From assembly GCA_024699855.1 (NCBI GenBank), contig JAMPIQ010000002.1, forward strand, positions 8,060,001 to 8,124,000: a stretch of DNA of 64,000 nucleotides. The letters are read 5' to 3'. Under the pieces are notes generated by a model that saw only the letters and a program-made list of their open reading frames with translations, searched no databases and had not been told where the DNA came from. Source of the DNA: Aphelenchoides besseyi. Lineage: Eukaryota > Nematoda > Chromadorea > Rhabditida > Aphelenchoididae. How positions within the stretch are numbered: the first letter of the stretch is position 1; each line of letters opens with the position of its first letter. This document shows positions 23,066-33,158 of the stretch, one piece after another. Made by a program: the position numbers and the translations under genes.

Positions 23066-23401
23066 CGTTTAAAACTTTCCTGTCGACTATTTGAATGCCA
23101 CCCACTGCTTCTGTAACACGTGCTTATCCGCTTGTTTGTCATAGATGACCACTTCTTTTGAAATCGTCATTTCAACTGAACATCTTTCGATCGTTGCCGA
23201 CGTCGATTGTGACTAGTCGGTCAATCGAACATTTGGCGTTAATTTCACGGACACCAAAAAACCGCTGCCCGTATTGTCCGTCAAGTTTCATAAATCTCAA
23301 TTGTGTGTTTAACAAAGATGCGTTTTTTGTTGTTTGTCGAGAGTTGCGTATCGTCTGTTCAATTTTATACGTTTTAGATACTTAACAATCCGGCAATCGA
23401 A

Positions 23402-23766
23402 ATGTCTTTCTTTAACCAACCAGTCTTCCCATTTTCGTACATTATGCAACAATTAGCTTCGCGGCAGTTAATGCCGCCAACCACTGGAGCGGTTCAACAA
23501 ACGGCTAAAGTGCAAGTTTCAACGGAAGTTAATTCTCCACTAACGAACAAAACTGCTCGTTTTCACGGTCGTCACACAATTTGGAGGCATTTCGAGGTTC
23601 AACGAGACAAATCCGTATATCGATGCCAAGTTCCCGGCTGCACAGCCACATACACGTGGCCGCCATCAACAACCGTTGCTGGTCGTCATCTACGAGACAA
23701 ACACGCAAATGTTTATGCTCAAGTACTCAACGACGAAGCTGATGGACGAAACGGCAAACGTGAGTA
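23402..23766 (+). CDS. BED zinc-finger exon type 2 (left arm, single-unit form)
   Basis: ATG 23402 (MSFFNQPVFPF). Residues about 50-103 are a BED finger nearly identical to BED-1 (IWRHF, CQVPGC, GRHLRDKH), but the first 40 residues are unrelated to BED-1. The exon runs to a strong donor, AAACGTGAGTAG, at about 23759. If that donor is used, the following exon is not in view. The shared 5' module lies immediately upstream. No transposase catalytic domain is present, so this is either a DNA-binding host protein or the remnant of a hAT-type transposase. Confidence 0.6.
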
Positions 23767-24056
23767 GTGTTAGGTGTGTAGCCCATAAGAAAATCAATAG
23801 AAAATCAATAAAAAAGCAATTAATCATTATTGTACGGCACCTGTCATAATTATCACATTAATCATAACTTGTCACTAATTAACACCAAATTAGGCAAAAA
23901 CATGCACAAAAACCACAGGTATTGACCATAAATGGAAACTGATTTGAACAAAATTACTATCATTCAACGCCAAATAAAGCACCGAATACAAAAGTAACAC
24001 TTTTATTACTGTAAACAGGTAATGACCAAAAATGGACAACAACAACACTCTCTCTT

Positions 24057-24260
24057 CTACTTGCGTGTAAACGAAAAGTAGCAACAAAAGTTGCGCTTTT
24101 GATCGAACAAATGATACGGAATTTTGATCATAATTCCACTATGACGTGGACCAATCTCCATGGCTGCTGGTGGGGAAGAGAAGTAGAATTGTGCGTTGTT
24201 GCCGTTGGAAGGTGTTTGTGAGCGCGAATCATGACTGCTCTCGGAAGCATCGTAGTCCAA
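24057..24260 (-). CDS. Ser-rich 67-residue ORF (left arm)
   Basis: Convergent to the BED-2 exon. The N-terminal part (DYDASESSHDSRSQ) has clear coding bias and the C-terminal part is aromatic- and Lys-rich. The mirrored copy is 26364-26567. It could be a short exon of an otherwise lost gene. No family is recognised. Confidence 0.25.
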   Translation of the reverse strand: MDYDASESSHDSRSQTPSNGNNAQFYFSSPPAAMEIGPRHSGIMIKIPYHLFDQKRNFCCYFSFTRK

Positions 24261-24756
24261 AGGACGTTGCGCGTCTTGTCCCGACTAAACACAAGGGAAG
24301 GCTCATTAGCCACCACGCGATATTCACGCATACTGTATGCCAAAAAACGCGCCTTTTCAAGGGGAATCTGATGGTGTTATCAGTTTTTGCTAAACGGTAC
24401 CCTGCGTGGACTTATGGGCCTTTGAAGTTACACGCAAATTGCGTGCTTTTTGGTCTCTCGTCCTCGATTCCAAGGGAAAATGTAGGGAAAATAACGATTC
24501 AAAAAATTTTCACGTTGTTTTTCTTTATTTGCCCTTTGCGTGAAATTGCTATTTTCCTGAAATCACCTTGAAATTGCCTTGATTGGAAAGAAAGCACGCA
24601 AAAATGCTCATTTGCTCGTTTTTGGTCGACGTCCGGACGCTTTTTTGTCACTTTTTGGCAAGTGGACACGCTCTTTTTTTGATTGCCATTCTGGTCGCTC
24701 TCCAATACGAGTTGATATAAGATTTACAAATCACGATTCAAATCGTTTTACTAATT

Positions 24757-24860
24757 AGTCTAGTGGTTAAGCCGTTGGCTTTGTACCTTCCGGTGCAAAT
24801 CCAACAGCGTCCAGCGGGTTCAGCGAGCACAAGCGGGTTCGATTCACAGAGCGGTCAAAT
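24757..24860 (+). repeat. tRNA-derived fragment (degenerate)
   Basis: TAGTCTAGTGGTTAAG fits a RNA polymerase III A box. GGTGCAAATCC, 33 bp later, is a 9/11 match to the B box, and a second B-like GGTTCGATTCA lies at about 24835. An anticodon-loop-like CTTTGTA lies between. Stems do not pair well enough for a working tRNA, so I read it as a pseudogene or a SINE head. Confidence 0.45.
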
Positions 24861-24984
24861 CACAAGAGATCAAAGGCAAAAAAGGTTAATTAGATCGGAT
24901 CAAAGCCGGTCGATTGCAATTTTGCATTTTTTTGATTGGTTTTGCAACTTTTTGTAATTCTAATCAATTTTAAGTAGTAGTTTG

Positions 24985-25511
24985 GGGTCTTTCCTAGGAG
25001 ACCCCCCCCCTCTGCGAGCGGCTCGCAAAAAAAAATGCGAACGCTACCACTTGAAGTGCTCGCAAAAAATTGCGAGTAGCTAAAGCGCTCGCTACAGTAC
25101 GAATCGCGGCCAGGACCGCCACCCCCTTAGTCCCCGCCACCTAATCTTCGGTCGGCAGTCACACAAATTCGATCGAATCGAGTTGGAACGTCGCAAAATC
25201 GGCCAATCGTCGACGCTGGGGAACTCATCGTTCCATGCTTGACTCGTATCTTTGCGAATATATGTACCGCCGTCGATATCGAGATCCGGATGTTTTCTTG
25301 ACAATTCTTCGTCACATTGCTTTATTGAACCCGCCCAAGTAAATTAAATTGAGTGAAAACGTGTTTAGAAGCTGTGTTTGGTGTGCCCTGAATGGCCGAG
25401 CGGTCTGAGGCGCTGAAAAGTGAATGCGACTCTTCGGAGTGTAAGAGCGAAAAAAGTGCGAGCTGGCTGAAAAAGTTGCGAGCGAAGGGGGGGGTCTCCT
25501 AGGAAAGATCC
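24985..25511. mobile_element. TIR element 1 with tRNA-Leu-like segment and captured exon-like DNA
   Basis: Ends are GGGTCTTTCCTAGGAGACC...(C-run) and the reverse complement of GGATCTTTCCTAGGAGACC...(C-run). Flanks are a perfect 8-bp direct repeat, GTAGTTTG (24977-24984 and 25512-25519), as made by hAT-like or other 8-bp-target transposases. Inside are a GC-rich hairpin-prone stretch (GCGAGCGGCTCGC), about 250 bp found only in this element, and GAATGGCCGAGCGGTCTGAGGCGCTG at 25390, which closely resembles the 5' half of a eukaryotic tRNA-Leu including a perfect A box. There is no B box or transposase, so it is non-autonomous. Confidence 0.7.
25092..25320 (-). CDS. Captured exon-like segment inside TIR element 1
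   Basis: On the minus strand this part of the element reads as a coding-like frame rich in Asp and Ser (HPDLDIDGGTYIRKD, WNDEFPSVDDWPILRR). It is preceded by an AG and followed by a GT-type donor (ATTAGGTGGCG). It coincides with the extra ~250 bp that element 2 lacks. This is best explained as a host exon picked up by the transposon. The source gene is not in the window and the family is not recognised. Confidence 0.35.
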
Positions 25512-25556
25512 GTAGTTTGTTTAAATCATTTAAAGTATTAAAGTGAACCTCAAAAG

Positions 25557-25781
25557 GGGTCTTGTCTGTTTTTCCCCCCGCCCCACTCGCAAAAAAATGC
25601 GAACGCTACCACTTGAAGCGCTCGCTACAGTACGAAACGTGTTTAGAAGCTGTGTTTGGTGTGTCCTGAATGGCCGAGTGGTCTAGGGCGCTGGAAACGT
25701 TCGCATTATAGCGAGCGGGTTGATTTCAAAATTCGCGAGCGATCTGTTCGCAAAAAGAGGGGGGAATAACAGACAAGATCC
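25557..25781. mobile_element. TIR element 2, short relative of element 1
   Basis: 225 bp. Ends GGGTCTTGTCTGTTTTTCCCC and the reverse complement of GGATCTTGTCTGTTATTCCCC. Flanked by an imperfect 8-bp duplication (CTCAAAAG / CTGAAAAG). It shares with element 1 the CGCAAAAAAATGCGAACGC block and the tRNA-Leu-like GAATGGCCGAGTGGTCTAGG segment, but lacks the captured segment. A degenerate B box (GGGTTGATTTCAA) follows at 25717. The TIR sequence differs from element 1 except at its tip, so they are relatives and not copies. Confidence 0.65.
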
Positions 25782-26363
25782 CTGAAAAGTTTACTGCGAC
25801 AACAATTAAAGATGTAGGTGCGCTTGGTCGGAAGTAAAGATGCAATGGAAACAATAATACTGCTCGCAATGAGCACATCTGATGAATGCTTAACGGGTAC
25901 ATCTCGGTATTTCTTGACATCTTTCGATCGATTGGTAGTTGAAACAGTAGCCAGCTGGCTTTTAGCATCTTTCCGATCGTTCATCGACGTACCCACTCTT
26001 GGACCAACCACTAGATTGCTCAAGGAAACAGACTCGAGCGCACTTGTCGCTCATAACTCGAAAGCGATTCAAAAAAGTCAAATCTACTCGCAAAACGCGC
26101 TTGCGTCCGCTTGGCAAAAAAAATCAAAAATTGCGTTCGCGCATCGCCAAAAAAACGTCCAAAAAAGCGTCCAAAAAGCACGCAATTTGCGTGTAACTTC
26201 AAAGGCCCATAAGTCCACGCAGGGTACCGTTTAGCAAAAACTGATAACACCATCAGATTCCCCTTGAAAAGGCGCGTTTTTTGGCATACAGTATGCGTGA
26301 ATATCGCGTGGTGGCTAATGAGCCTTCCCTTGTGTTTAGTCGGGACAAGACGCGCAACGTCCT

Positions 26364-26567
26364 TTGGACTACGATGCTTCCGAGAGCAGTCATGATTCGC
26401 GCTCACAAACACCTTCCAACGGCAACAACGCACAATTCTACTTCTCTTCCCCACCAGCAGCCATGGAGATTGGTCCACGTCATAGTGGAATTATGATCAA
26501 AATTCCGTATCATTTGTTCGATCAAAAGCGCAACTTTTGTTGCTACTTTTCGTTTACACGCAAGTAG
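26364..26567 (+). CDS. Ser-rich 67-residue ORF (right arm)
   Basis: Mirror copy of 24057-24260, identical frame. See there. Confidence 0.25.
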   Translation: MDYDASESSHDSRSQTPSNGNNAQFYFSSPPAAMEIGPRHSGIMIKIPYHLFDQKRNFCCYFSFTRK

Positions 26568-26856
26568 AAGAGAGAGTGTTGTTGTTGTCCATTTTTGGTC
26601 ATTACCTGTTTACAGTAATAAAAGTGTTACTTTTGTATTCGGTGCTTTATTTGGCGTTGAATGATAGTAATTTTGTTCAAATCAGTTTCCATTTATGGTC
26701 AATACCTGTGGTTTTTGTGCATGTTTTTGCCTAATTTGGTGTTAATTAGTGACAAGTTATGATTAATGTGATAATTATGACAGGTGCCGTACAATAATGA
26801 TTAATTGCTTTTTTATTGATTTTCTATTGATTTTCTTATGGGCTACACACCTAACA

Positions 26857-27854
26857 CTACTCACGTTTGCCGTTTCGTCCATCAGCTTCGTCGTTGAGTA
26901 CTTGAGCATAAACATTTGCGTGTTTGTCTCGTAGATGACGACCAGCAACGGTTGTTGATGGCGGCCACGTGTATGTGGCTGTGCAGCCGGGAACTTGGCA
27001 TCGATATACGGATTTGTCTCGTTGAACCTCGAAATGCCTCCAAATTGTGTGACGACCGTGAAAACGAGCAGTTTTGTTCGTTAGTGGAGAATTAACTTCC
27101 GTTGAAACTTGCACTTTAGCCGTTTGTTGAACCGCTCCAGTGGTTGGCGGCATTAACTGCCGCGAAGCTAATTGTTGCATAATGTAAGAAAATGCCTCCA
27201 AATTGTGTGACGACCGTGAAAACGAGCAGTTTTGTTCGTTAGTGGAGAATTAACTTCCGTTGAAACTTGCACTTTAGCCGTTTGTTGAACCGCTTCAGTG
27301 GTTGGCGGCATTAACTGCCGCGAAGCTAATTGTTGCATAATGTAAGAAAATGCCTCCAAATTGAGTGACGACCGTGAAAACGAGCAGTTTTGTTCGTTAG
27401 TGGAGAATTAACTTCCGTTGAAACTTGCACTTTAGCCGTTTGTTGAACCGCTTCAGTGGTTGGCGGCATTAACTGCCGCGAAGCTAATTGTTGCATAATG
27501 TAAGAAAATGCCTCCAAATTGAGTGACGACCGTGAAAACGAGCAGTTTTGTTCGTTAGTGGAGAATTAACTTCCGTTGAAACTTGCACTTTAGCCGTTTG
27601 TTGAACCGCTCCAGTGGTTGGCGGCATTAACTGCCGCGAAGCTAATTGTTGCATAATGTAAGAAAATGCCTCCAAATTGTGTGACGACCGTGAAAACGAG
27701 CAGTTTTGTTCGTTAGTGGAGAATTAACTTCCGTTGAAACTTGCACTTTAGCCGTTTGTTGAACCGCTCCAGTGGTTGGCGGCATTAACTGCCGCGAAGC
27801 TAATTGTTGCATAATGTACGAAAATGGGAAGACTGGTTGGTTAAAGAAAGACAT
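26857..27854 (-). pseudogene. BED-2 exon with internal 158-bp tandem expansion (right arm)
   Basis: Same exon as 23402-23766, but the segment coding SYIMQQLASRQL...HTIWRHF is present five times before the zinc-finger half. The unit is 158 bp, two bases more than 52 codons, so each unit is read in a different frame from the next and the exon cannot be translated straight through. Each unit boundary reads ATAATGTAAGAAAATGCC, which creates a TAATGTAAG donor-like site. Whether splicing rescues a product is unknown. Confidence 0.65.
27033..27822. repeat. 158-bp tandem repeat, 5 units
   Basis: Units start at 27033, 27191, 27349, 27507 and 27665. They differ only at a few sites: GTGTGACG (units 1, 2, 5) versus GAGTGACG (3, 4), and CGCTCCAG (1, 4, 5) versus CGCTTCAG (2, 3). 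The left palindrome arm has a single unit. Confidence 0.95.
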
Positions 27855-28196
27855 TTCGATTGCCGGATTGTTAAGTATCTAAAACGTATAAAATTGAACA
27901 GACGATACGCAACTCTCGACAAACAACAAAAAACGCATCTTTGTTAAACACACAATTGAGATTTATGAAACTTGACGGACAATACGGGCAGCGGTTTTTT
28001 GGTGTCCGTGAAATTAACGCCAAATGTTCGATTGACCGACTAGTCACAATCGACGTCGGCAACGATCGAAAGATGTTCAGTTGAAATGAAGATGTCAAAA
28101 GAAGTGGTCATCTATGACAAACAAGCGGATAATCACGTGTTACAGAAGCAGTGGGTGGCATTCAAATAGTCGACAGGAAAGTTTTAAACGAACTCA

Positions 28197-28706
28197 CAAG
28201 GAAAGGTTGCGACTTGTCCGAGCCCGATTCGAGTGAACTCGGTATCAATCGATGCGTCTGAGTGTGCTGATCACTAAATGGTAGGTCATTTTTCGCCGGA
28301 TTCAGAATCCGAAAAGTTATAAGCAAAACAAAATCTAGAATAGTTACCGTAGCCGGAGTTGAATTTTCGCCGCTCACGGCCGCCCGCTTCACTAACACTC
28401 GGCTATCGCTGCTCACGCTCTCGAATACGAAACGCGCGCTTATATCGCCAAGAAAACATTGATGCTCCATATGTCGCTTCTGAAGCATGACAACAAAAAA
28501 CGGAGTTCAGATTCGGATTCTCCATAGTCGAGAACCTCTAAAACCGTAAAAAAAAGCAAAAATTTTGGATTTTGTTTTGCTTATAACTTTTCGGATTCTG
28601 AATCCGGCGAAAAATGACCTACCATTTAGTGATCAGCACACTCAGACGCATCGATTGATACCGAGTTCACTCGAATCGGGCTCGGACAAGCCGCAACCTT
28701 TCCTTG
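28197..28706. mobile_element. Foldback element, block D copy
   Basis: Same element as 11899-12410 within the inverted block; 510 bp. Confidence 0.75.
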
Positions 28707-29505
28707 TAAGATCTTGGAAGTTCCTTTTGATTAAGTGGTCGGTTGAATAGATTTAGATTACCATGCACTGCGACATCATCTAATTTCCCTATTAGGATTT
28801 GTTCCGATCGGCCAAAATAGTTGGAATGAGAAAGTCGGACGTTAAACTTTGGATTTTGATTAGCGAGTTAAGATGAGAAGATCCACAGAATTGCAAAGTA
28901 AAAATAGATGAGTGGGTTATTAAAATGGAGCACGGAAATTAAATTCGAGCAGCTGATTACTTTCGTAACAATCAGTAAAGAAGAAAACTGTCACATTAGT
29001 TCAAACAGAAAGATAAACCCCGTAGCAAACTTCCCCGTTTTTAAACACGTGAAAATTCAAACCCCACTGGTAATGGGTGTAAACATTAATTGTGAATGAA
29101 GATTTGAGGGTATCATTAGGCGGATCAAGGGCTCGAGGGTATTGTCAAATAATACCAATCAGAGATTGCGTCCGCGCAACGAGCGAACAACATGACTGCT
29201 TTGTTTATACCACGCAATTGCGTGTAATGACTGTAAAATGATATGAGCAGAGGGGAAATTTGTTGCGTTAAGTCTTGATAACAATCAGTTACCCACGCTG
29301 GTCAATTCAAATTGGTTCAAAAACCAAACAAATCAAAATATTCAACTTGTCTTTTCGCCCTCGGACACGGTCAGTTTTCTCGGAATCCACTTCCTTTATG
29401 TCAATTCGATTAGAAATTTTCTCGACAAATGAGCTATGCAAACTTGAAAACATTGCAATTGAGTTCTTTTGCTAAGCCGGTAATAAACATAACCCAGAAA
29501 ACTCT

Positions 29506-29634
29506 GACACTACCGAGTTTGATTAGACCTCCTGGCTTAAAATCAATTTGTGACTACAATAACCTACGTTTTTTATTACAAGAACAAACAGAATGGATTT
29601 TACAAGAGAGATCCGCATTTTATTTAGACTCGTG
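29506..29634. repeat. 129-bp repeat r behind the myosin-tail stop (block D)
   Basis: Inverse of 10971-11099, same length. Confidence 0.85.
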
Positions 29635-29641
29635 TCAGTTA

Positions 29642-31313
29642 TTAAACAGTTAAATCGTTGAATGGCCCGTTTTCGCTCTCTTGTGTGGTGCTCATAGCTT
29701 GTGGAGATGTTTGGATGACGATTGAGCCGGTGGTCGCTGTAACTGCAGAGTCGCTTTCGTCCAAATCGTTCAGCTCGTCGTCCAAGTCACTATCCTCTTC
29801 GTCGTTATCAAGTCCCGTATTTAAAGCTGCCTAAACCATAGACATCTATAGCAATCCGATTGTAAAAACACACCTGAAGACTTTCAACTCGACGATTCGA
29901 AAGCAACAAATCGGAGCGCAAAGACTCGCAAGTTTCAGTTGTTTCTTCCAGTAAGTCACGCTGAAAATAAAAAATTGAACTGATCCAACGGTTTGTCCGT
30001 TTACCGTCTTCTTAAACTTGTAATCCATTTCGTCGTAACGTTTCTTTGTGTCCTGAAGTTTCTCTTGCTCCGCGAGAATCGCAAGTTTTTGACGTTTGAC
30101 TTCGTCCTCGTGTTTGTTCACCAATCGTTGAAAATCGTTCAATCGATCTTCCAACCGATCAACCTCGTCCTGAAGTCGATTGACATTGGCCTCGTACTTC
30201 TGCTTCTCGCAGCGTTCGTATTCCACACGTGACTGCAGTTCACGGACTTTCGACTCCAACAATGTGATCTTGTGCGCTTCAACGTAGTGGGAATGAAAAT
30301 GAGAGTTTTTGGATTCTAATTCGCCTAATTGCAACGCCAATCGCTGTTTTTCGCTCTCCAATTCGGCAATCGTTACGGCTTGTCTTTGAATTGTCAGGTT
30401 GTTGGTCTCGGTTTGAAGCAAATGATTATTGTAGTCGCGTAGGGCGTTGTTCAGTTGCTCTTCGATGTCTCGTGCGTTGTTCATGGCATCGGATTTTTCT
30501 TGCAATAAAGCTGAGACCCTTTTCTCCAAAGCTGCTTTTCCCGATCGAACGGTTTCAATCTAAAGACGATGAGTATTTGTGGTCATAATTTCAACAAACC
30601 TCAACATTCTTCTCCGCTAATTCGCTTTCAAGAGTCGATCTCGATCCAATGGCACTCAACTTCTCTTCTTCCGCTGTTTCCAATTGTCGTTGAAGACGAC
30701 GCAACATCGGAGTTTTGTCGCTTTTTTGTCTTTCTATTGACAACAAGTTCTGTGCATCTTTGAGCAGAGCCAACGTCTTACGATACTCACGTTTGTAGTC
30801 GTGAGTACTCGACTCGAAACTGTTCTGACTTTGAGTCTCGAACTGTCGACTACGTTGTTCGAACGAACGTAGTTGACTTTGCAGATTGGCAACAGTTTCG
30901 TTCAAATCCGTTACTTGTTCTTCGTATGTTCGAATTCGGCGTTGATGTTGTGAACGAATTTCGTCCAAATCGTCTAAAGAAAAGTTCATTACGCAACTAA
31001 TTAAACTCCATGGAAAATCAGCGCTCTTAACGTAAACTATAATTAACCCAAATGCTAGTTCTCACTCATACTCTACAGTAAGCAGACGAGTAGGTTTGGC
31101 TTCAGATGTCAACAACATTTTGGCGTTGTTTTTGGAACATTAAAAGCAGATCATCGCAGTTTCGGTCGCAAGACCGAGTAGGATCGTGAACCTACCTTGT
31201 TCTCGGCGTTGTAGATTTTGTTTCAAAGAACGGATCTCCGCTTCCAATTGGACTCGTGCTTCGGCCTCCCGTTCCAAGCTAACGGTCAACGACTGAGAAG
31301 TTCGGCAGCGACT
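29642..31313 (-). CDS. Myosin-XVIII-like coiled-coil tail, copy D (best-preserved exons b-e)
   Basis: Exons on the minus strand: a (second half, to 31196), b 30973-30600 (374 bp), c 30559-30005 (555 bp), d 29960-29874 (87 bp), e 29830-29642. Introns are 40-45 bp except a-b. Phases match throughout (CAA-G|AC-GAT, then phase 0), giving about 400 uninterrupted residues. The product is a continuous heptad coiled coil with no proline for most of its length, ending in an acidic patch (DNDEEDSDLDDEL) and a short Ser/Thr tail. The order LESKVREL, KRLEE-type heptads, DLLEE...ESLRSDLLLSNRRVESL and acidic end matches the C-terminus of animal myosin-XVIII (MYO18A, Drosophila Mhcl), a tail that dimerises an actin-binding, non-processive myosin. 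The motor, neck and PDZ regions are not in the window. Only the split exon a is abnormal. Confidence 0.8.
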
Positions 31314-31812
31314 TGAGCGTTTTGTACGCGAAAAAACGATGCACGTGAAGCAACGTTGTTCGTTGCTCCGGAGTGAAGAAGATGCAAAATACTTCCAAGA
31401 ATGTTGACTATTCCCTTGATTTGTATTTCAGTAATCTTCAAATGTCGAATTGGACTCTTTTTCGTTTCTTTGGATCTCACTTCGAATCGCGTGTGAGTTA
31501 AGTATCTCAATTTGCATCCTATAATGTTTACTCATTAGTCGAGGGTTTTAGTGGTTGAAATTGCACTGATCAGTGCAAATTCGGCTGCTTCAACGAGTTG
31601 ACCCTGAACGAACAGATGCGAACCGCAGATCAGTCACAGCAAAAGAGCAAACGCTAAGTAGGAAATCAAGTGATTTTAAGTCGATTGAAAGCGTTTTTTG
31701 TTCATATTTCAACTTCAACAATCGTTTCATTTAATCAGACGGAGTGCTGTTCGGTTATAAAGTTGGAATCTGTTAAGAAGGGATAGTTGTCAAAGAAATC
31801 GAGTCAAATGTG

Positions 31813-32109
31813 TTACTGGAGTTGGGCGGCAGTGTAAATGCACTGGAAACAGTAACATTGCTCACAGTGGGAGCAGCGAATAAACCCAATTCGATTGCAA
31901 CTCCGAATTGAACGTTCAACCATTGAATACCCCGATTGGTTTACATGAATGTTGAAGTGAACTGAAAGTGCAAAAAGTTGCAAGTTAAATCTGAGAAGCA
32001 CAAGAAAGCGGATGGGCGGATTCGTTCTACCGACCTCCTTTTCAATTGAACTGGCCGCACTGGGACATGAACCCGTTGCATTTGCAGCGATCAGTACAAT
32101 CCTAACCAT
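31813..32109 (-). CDS. Cys-rich 98-residue ORF, copy D
   Basis: Same ORF as 8493-8789 with one substitution (IEKEVG). See there. Confidence 0.25.
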   Translation of the reverse strand: MVRIVLIAANATGSCPSAASSIEKEVGRTNPPIRFLVLLRFNLQLFALSVHFNIHVNQSGYSMVERSIRSCNRIGFIRCSHCEQCYCFQCIYTAAQLQ

Positions 32110-32513
32110 TAACTACTCGATTTATTGCCCGAACAGTAGGACGTGCTTTTTGACTCGTCATTCAAACAACGTCCAAAACACGCATTTTGCGTGACCCGTA
32201 GCTTGACGCACAGTGCTCCGCAGCAAAAAACTAATTAGACCATCAGAATCCTCTCAACAAGATGAGTTTCATGATATACAGTACGCGAGAAGCCCCACCG
32301 TTGCTGAAGTGAGTTTCCTTGTTAGACGCGCGCCAAAACTCTTTGACTAATCACTTGATGAAACAGAAAGTGTCGTCCGATTCAATGGTCTTAATTTAAT
32401 TCCGAGTTTATATCCGATCAAAATCTTTAGACACACAAATTTCGTAAGTTCAAAAATGGCGTCGATTCGGTCTCGAGTTGGAAACGGAAGGAATGGAAGA
32501 GTGGAATTGCGAA

Positions 32514-32642
32514 GACACTACCGGGTTTGATTAGACCTCGTGGCTTAAAAATCAATTTGTGACTACAATAACCTACGTTTTCTATTACAAGAACAAACAG
32601 AATGGATTTTACAAGAGAGATCCGCATATGATTAAACTCGTG
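32514..32642. repeat. 129-bp repeat r behind truncated exon a (block D)
   Basis: Inverse of 7958-8086, same length. Confidence 0.85.
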
Positions 32643-33158
32643 CTTCGGAGTCCCGTTCCAAGCGAACGGTCATCGATTGAGAAGTTCGGCACTCGGCGTT
32701 CGAAAGTGCTTTTGTTTCTTCCAGTCGATTGCCAATACGTTTCTTTTCGGATTGTAGTTCGGCCATCGATTCTTCCAGACGTTTGATCTTCTCGCGCATT
32801 TCTCCTTCAGTTTCTGCAAAAAATTGATTAGAAACTTGAATTGTCGTTTTTGGTTTTGTTTCATTTGGGACTCTATCAGGTTTCTAGTAATCCAAAGACC
32901 ATTTTGCGTTTACTCATTTCTGTTCGAATGCACAGAGAAGTTCTCAGGCTAGTCACCACCAGATTGTTTGGATTCTCTTATTCAATAACCACTTTTGACT
33001 TCGTAATCCGCTTAGCCGTTTCATAGCTCGCAACGACTGTTACATTTCTAACATTCCGTATTGGTGGTCTGTTAATCTCACTTTTACAGTATTTGGAAAG
33101 TCTCCGATAGCACAAAAACTTTAGCCGGAAGTCTTCGCTTCGTAGTGGCAGACTTCGA

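Larger units (their letters stand above)
23066..24453. repeat. Palindrome left arm FL
   Basis: Reverse complement of 26171-28190 (23767 pairs with 26857). The only length difference is 632 bp, four extra 158-bp units, in the right arm. Cargo: BED 5' module, BED-2 exon, and a small opposite-strand ORF. The arms are separated by a 1.7 kb centre. Confidence 0.95.
26171..28190. repeat. Palindrome right arm FR
   Basis: Inverse of 23066-24453, enlarged by four 158-bp tandem units. At 27872 it overlaps block D, because the BED 5' module is common to both. Confidence 0.95.

Noticed and set aside
25818..26234. 138-residue plus-strand ORF crossing the edge of the right palindrome arm
   Set aside because: It spans a repeat border, ends in low-complexity Lys/Gln sequence produced by CAAAAAA runs, and the mirrored arm frame overlaps it on the other strand.
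27033..27822. CRISPR-like or satellite array
   Set aside because: Units are head-to-tail coding-exon copies without spacers, only five in number and limited to one gene.
27168..27854. Five repeat units as a multi-repeat protein
   Set aside because: The unit is 158 bp (52 codons plus 2), so successive units are in different frames and cannot make one repeat protein without splicing that I cannot see.
23402..27854. Complete hAT transposon built around the BED exons
   Set aside because: BED fingers are common in hAT transposases, but no RNase H-like catalytic or hATC dimerisation domain follows, and no TIRs bracket the BED exons.
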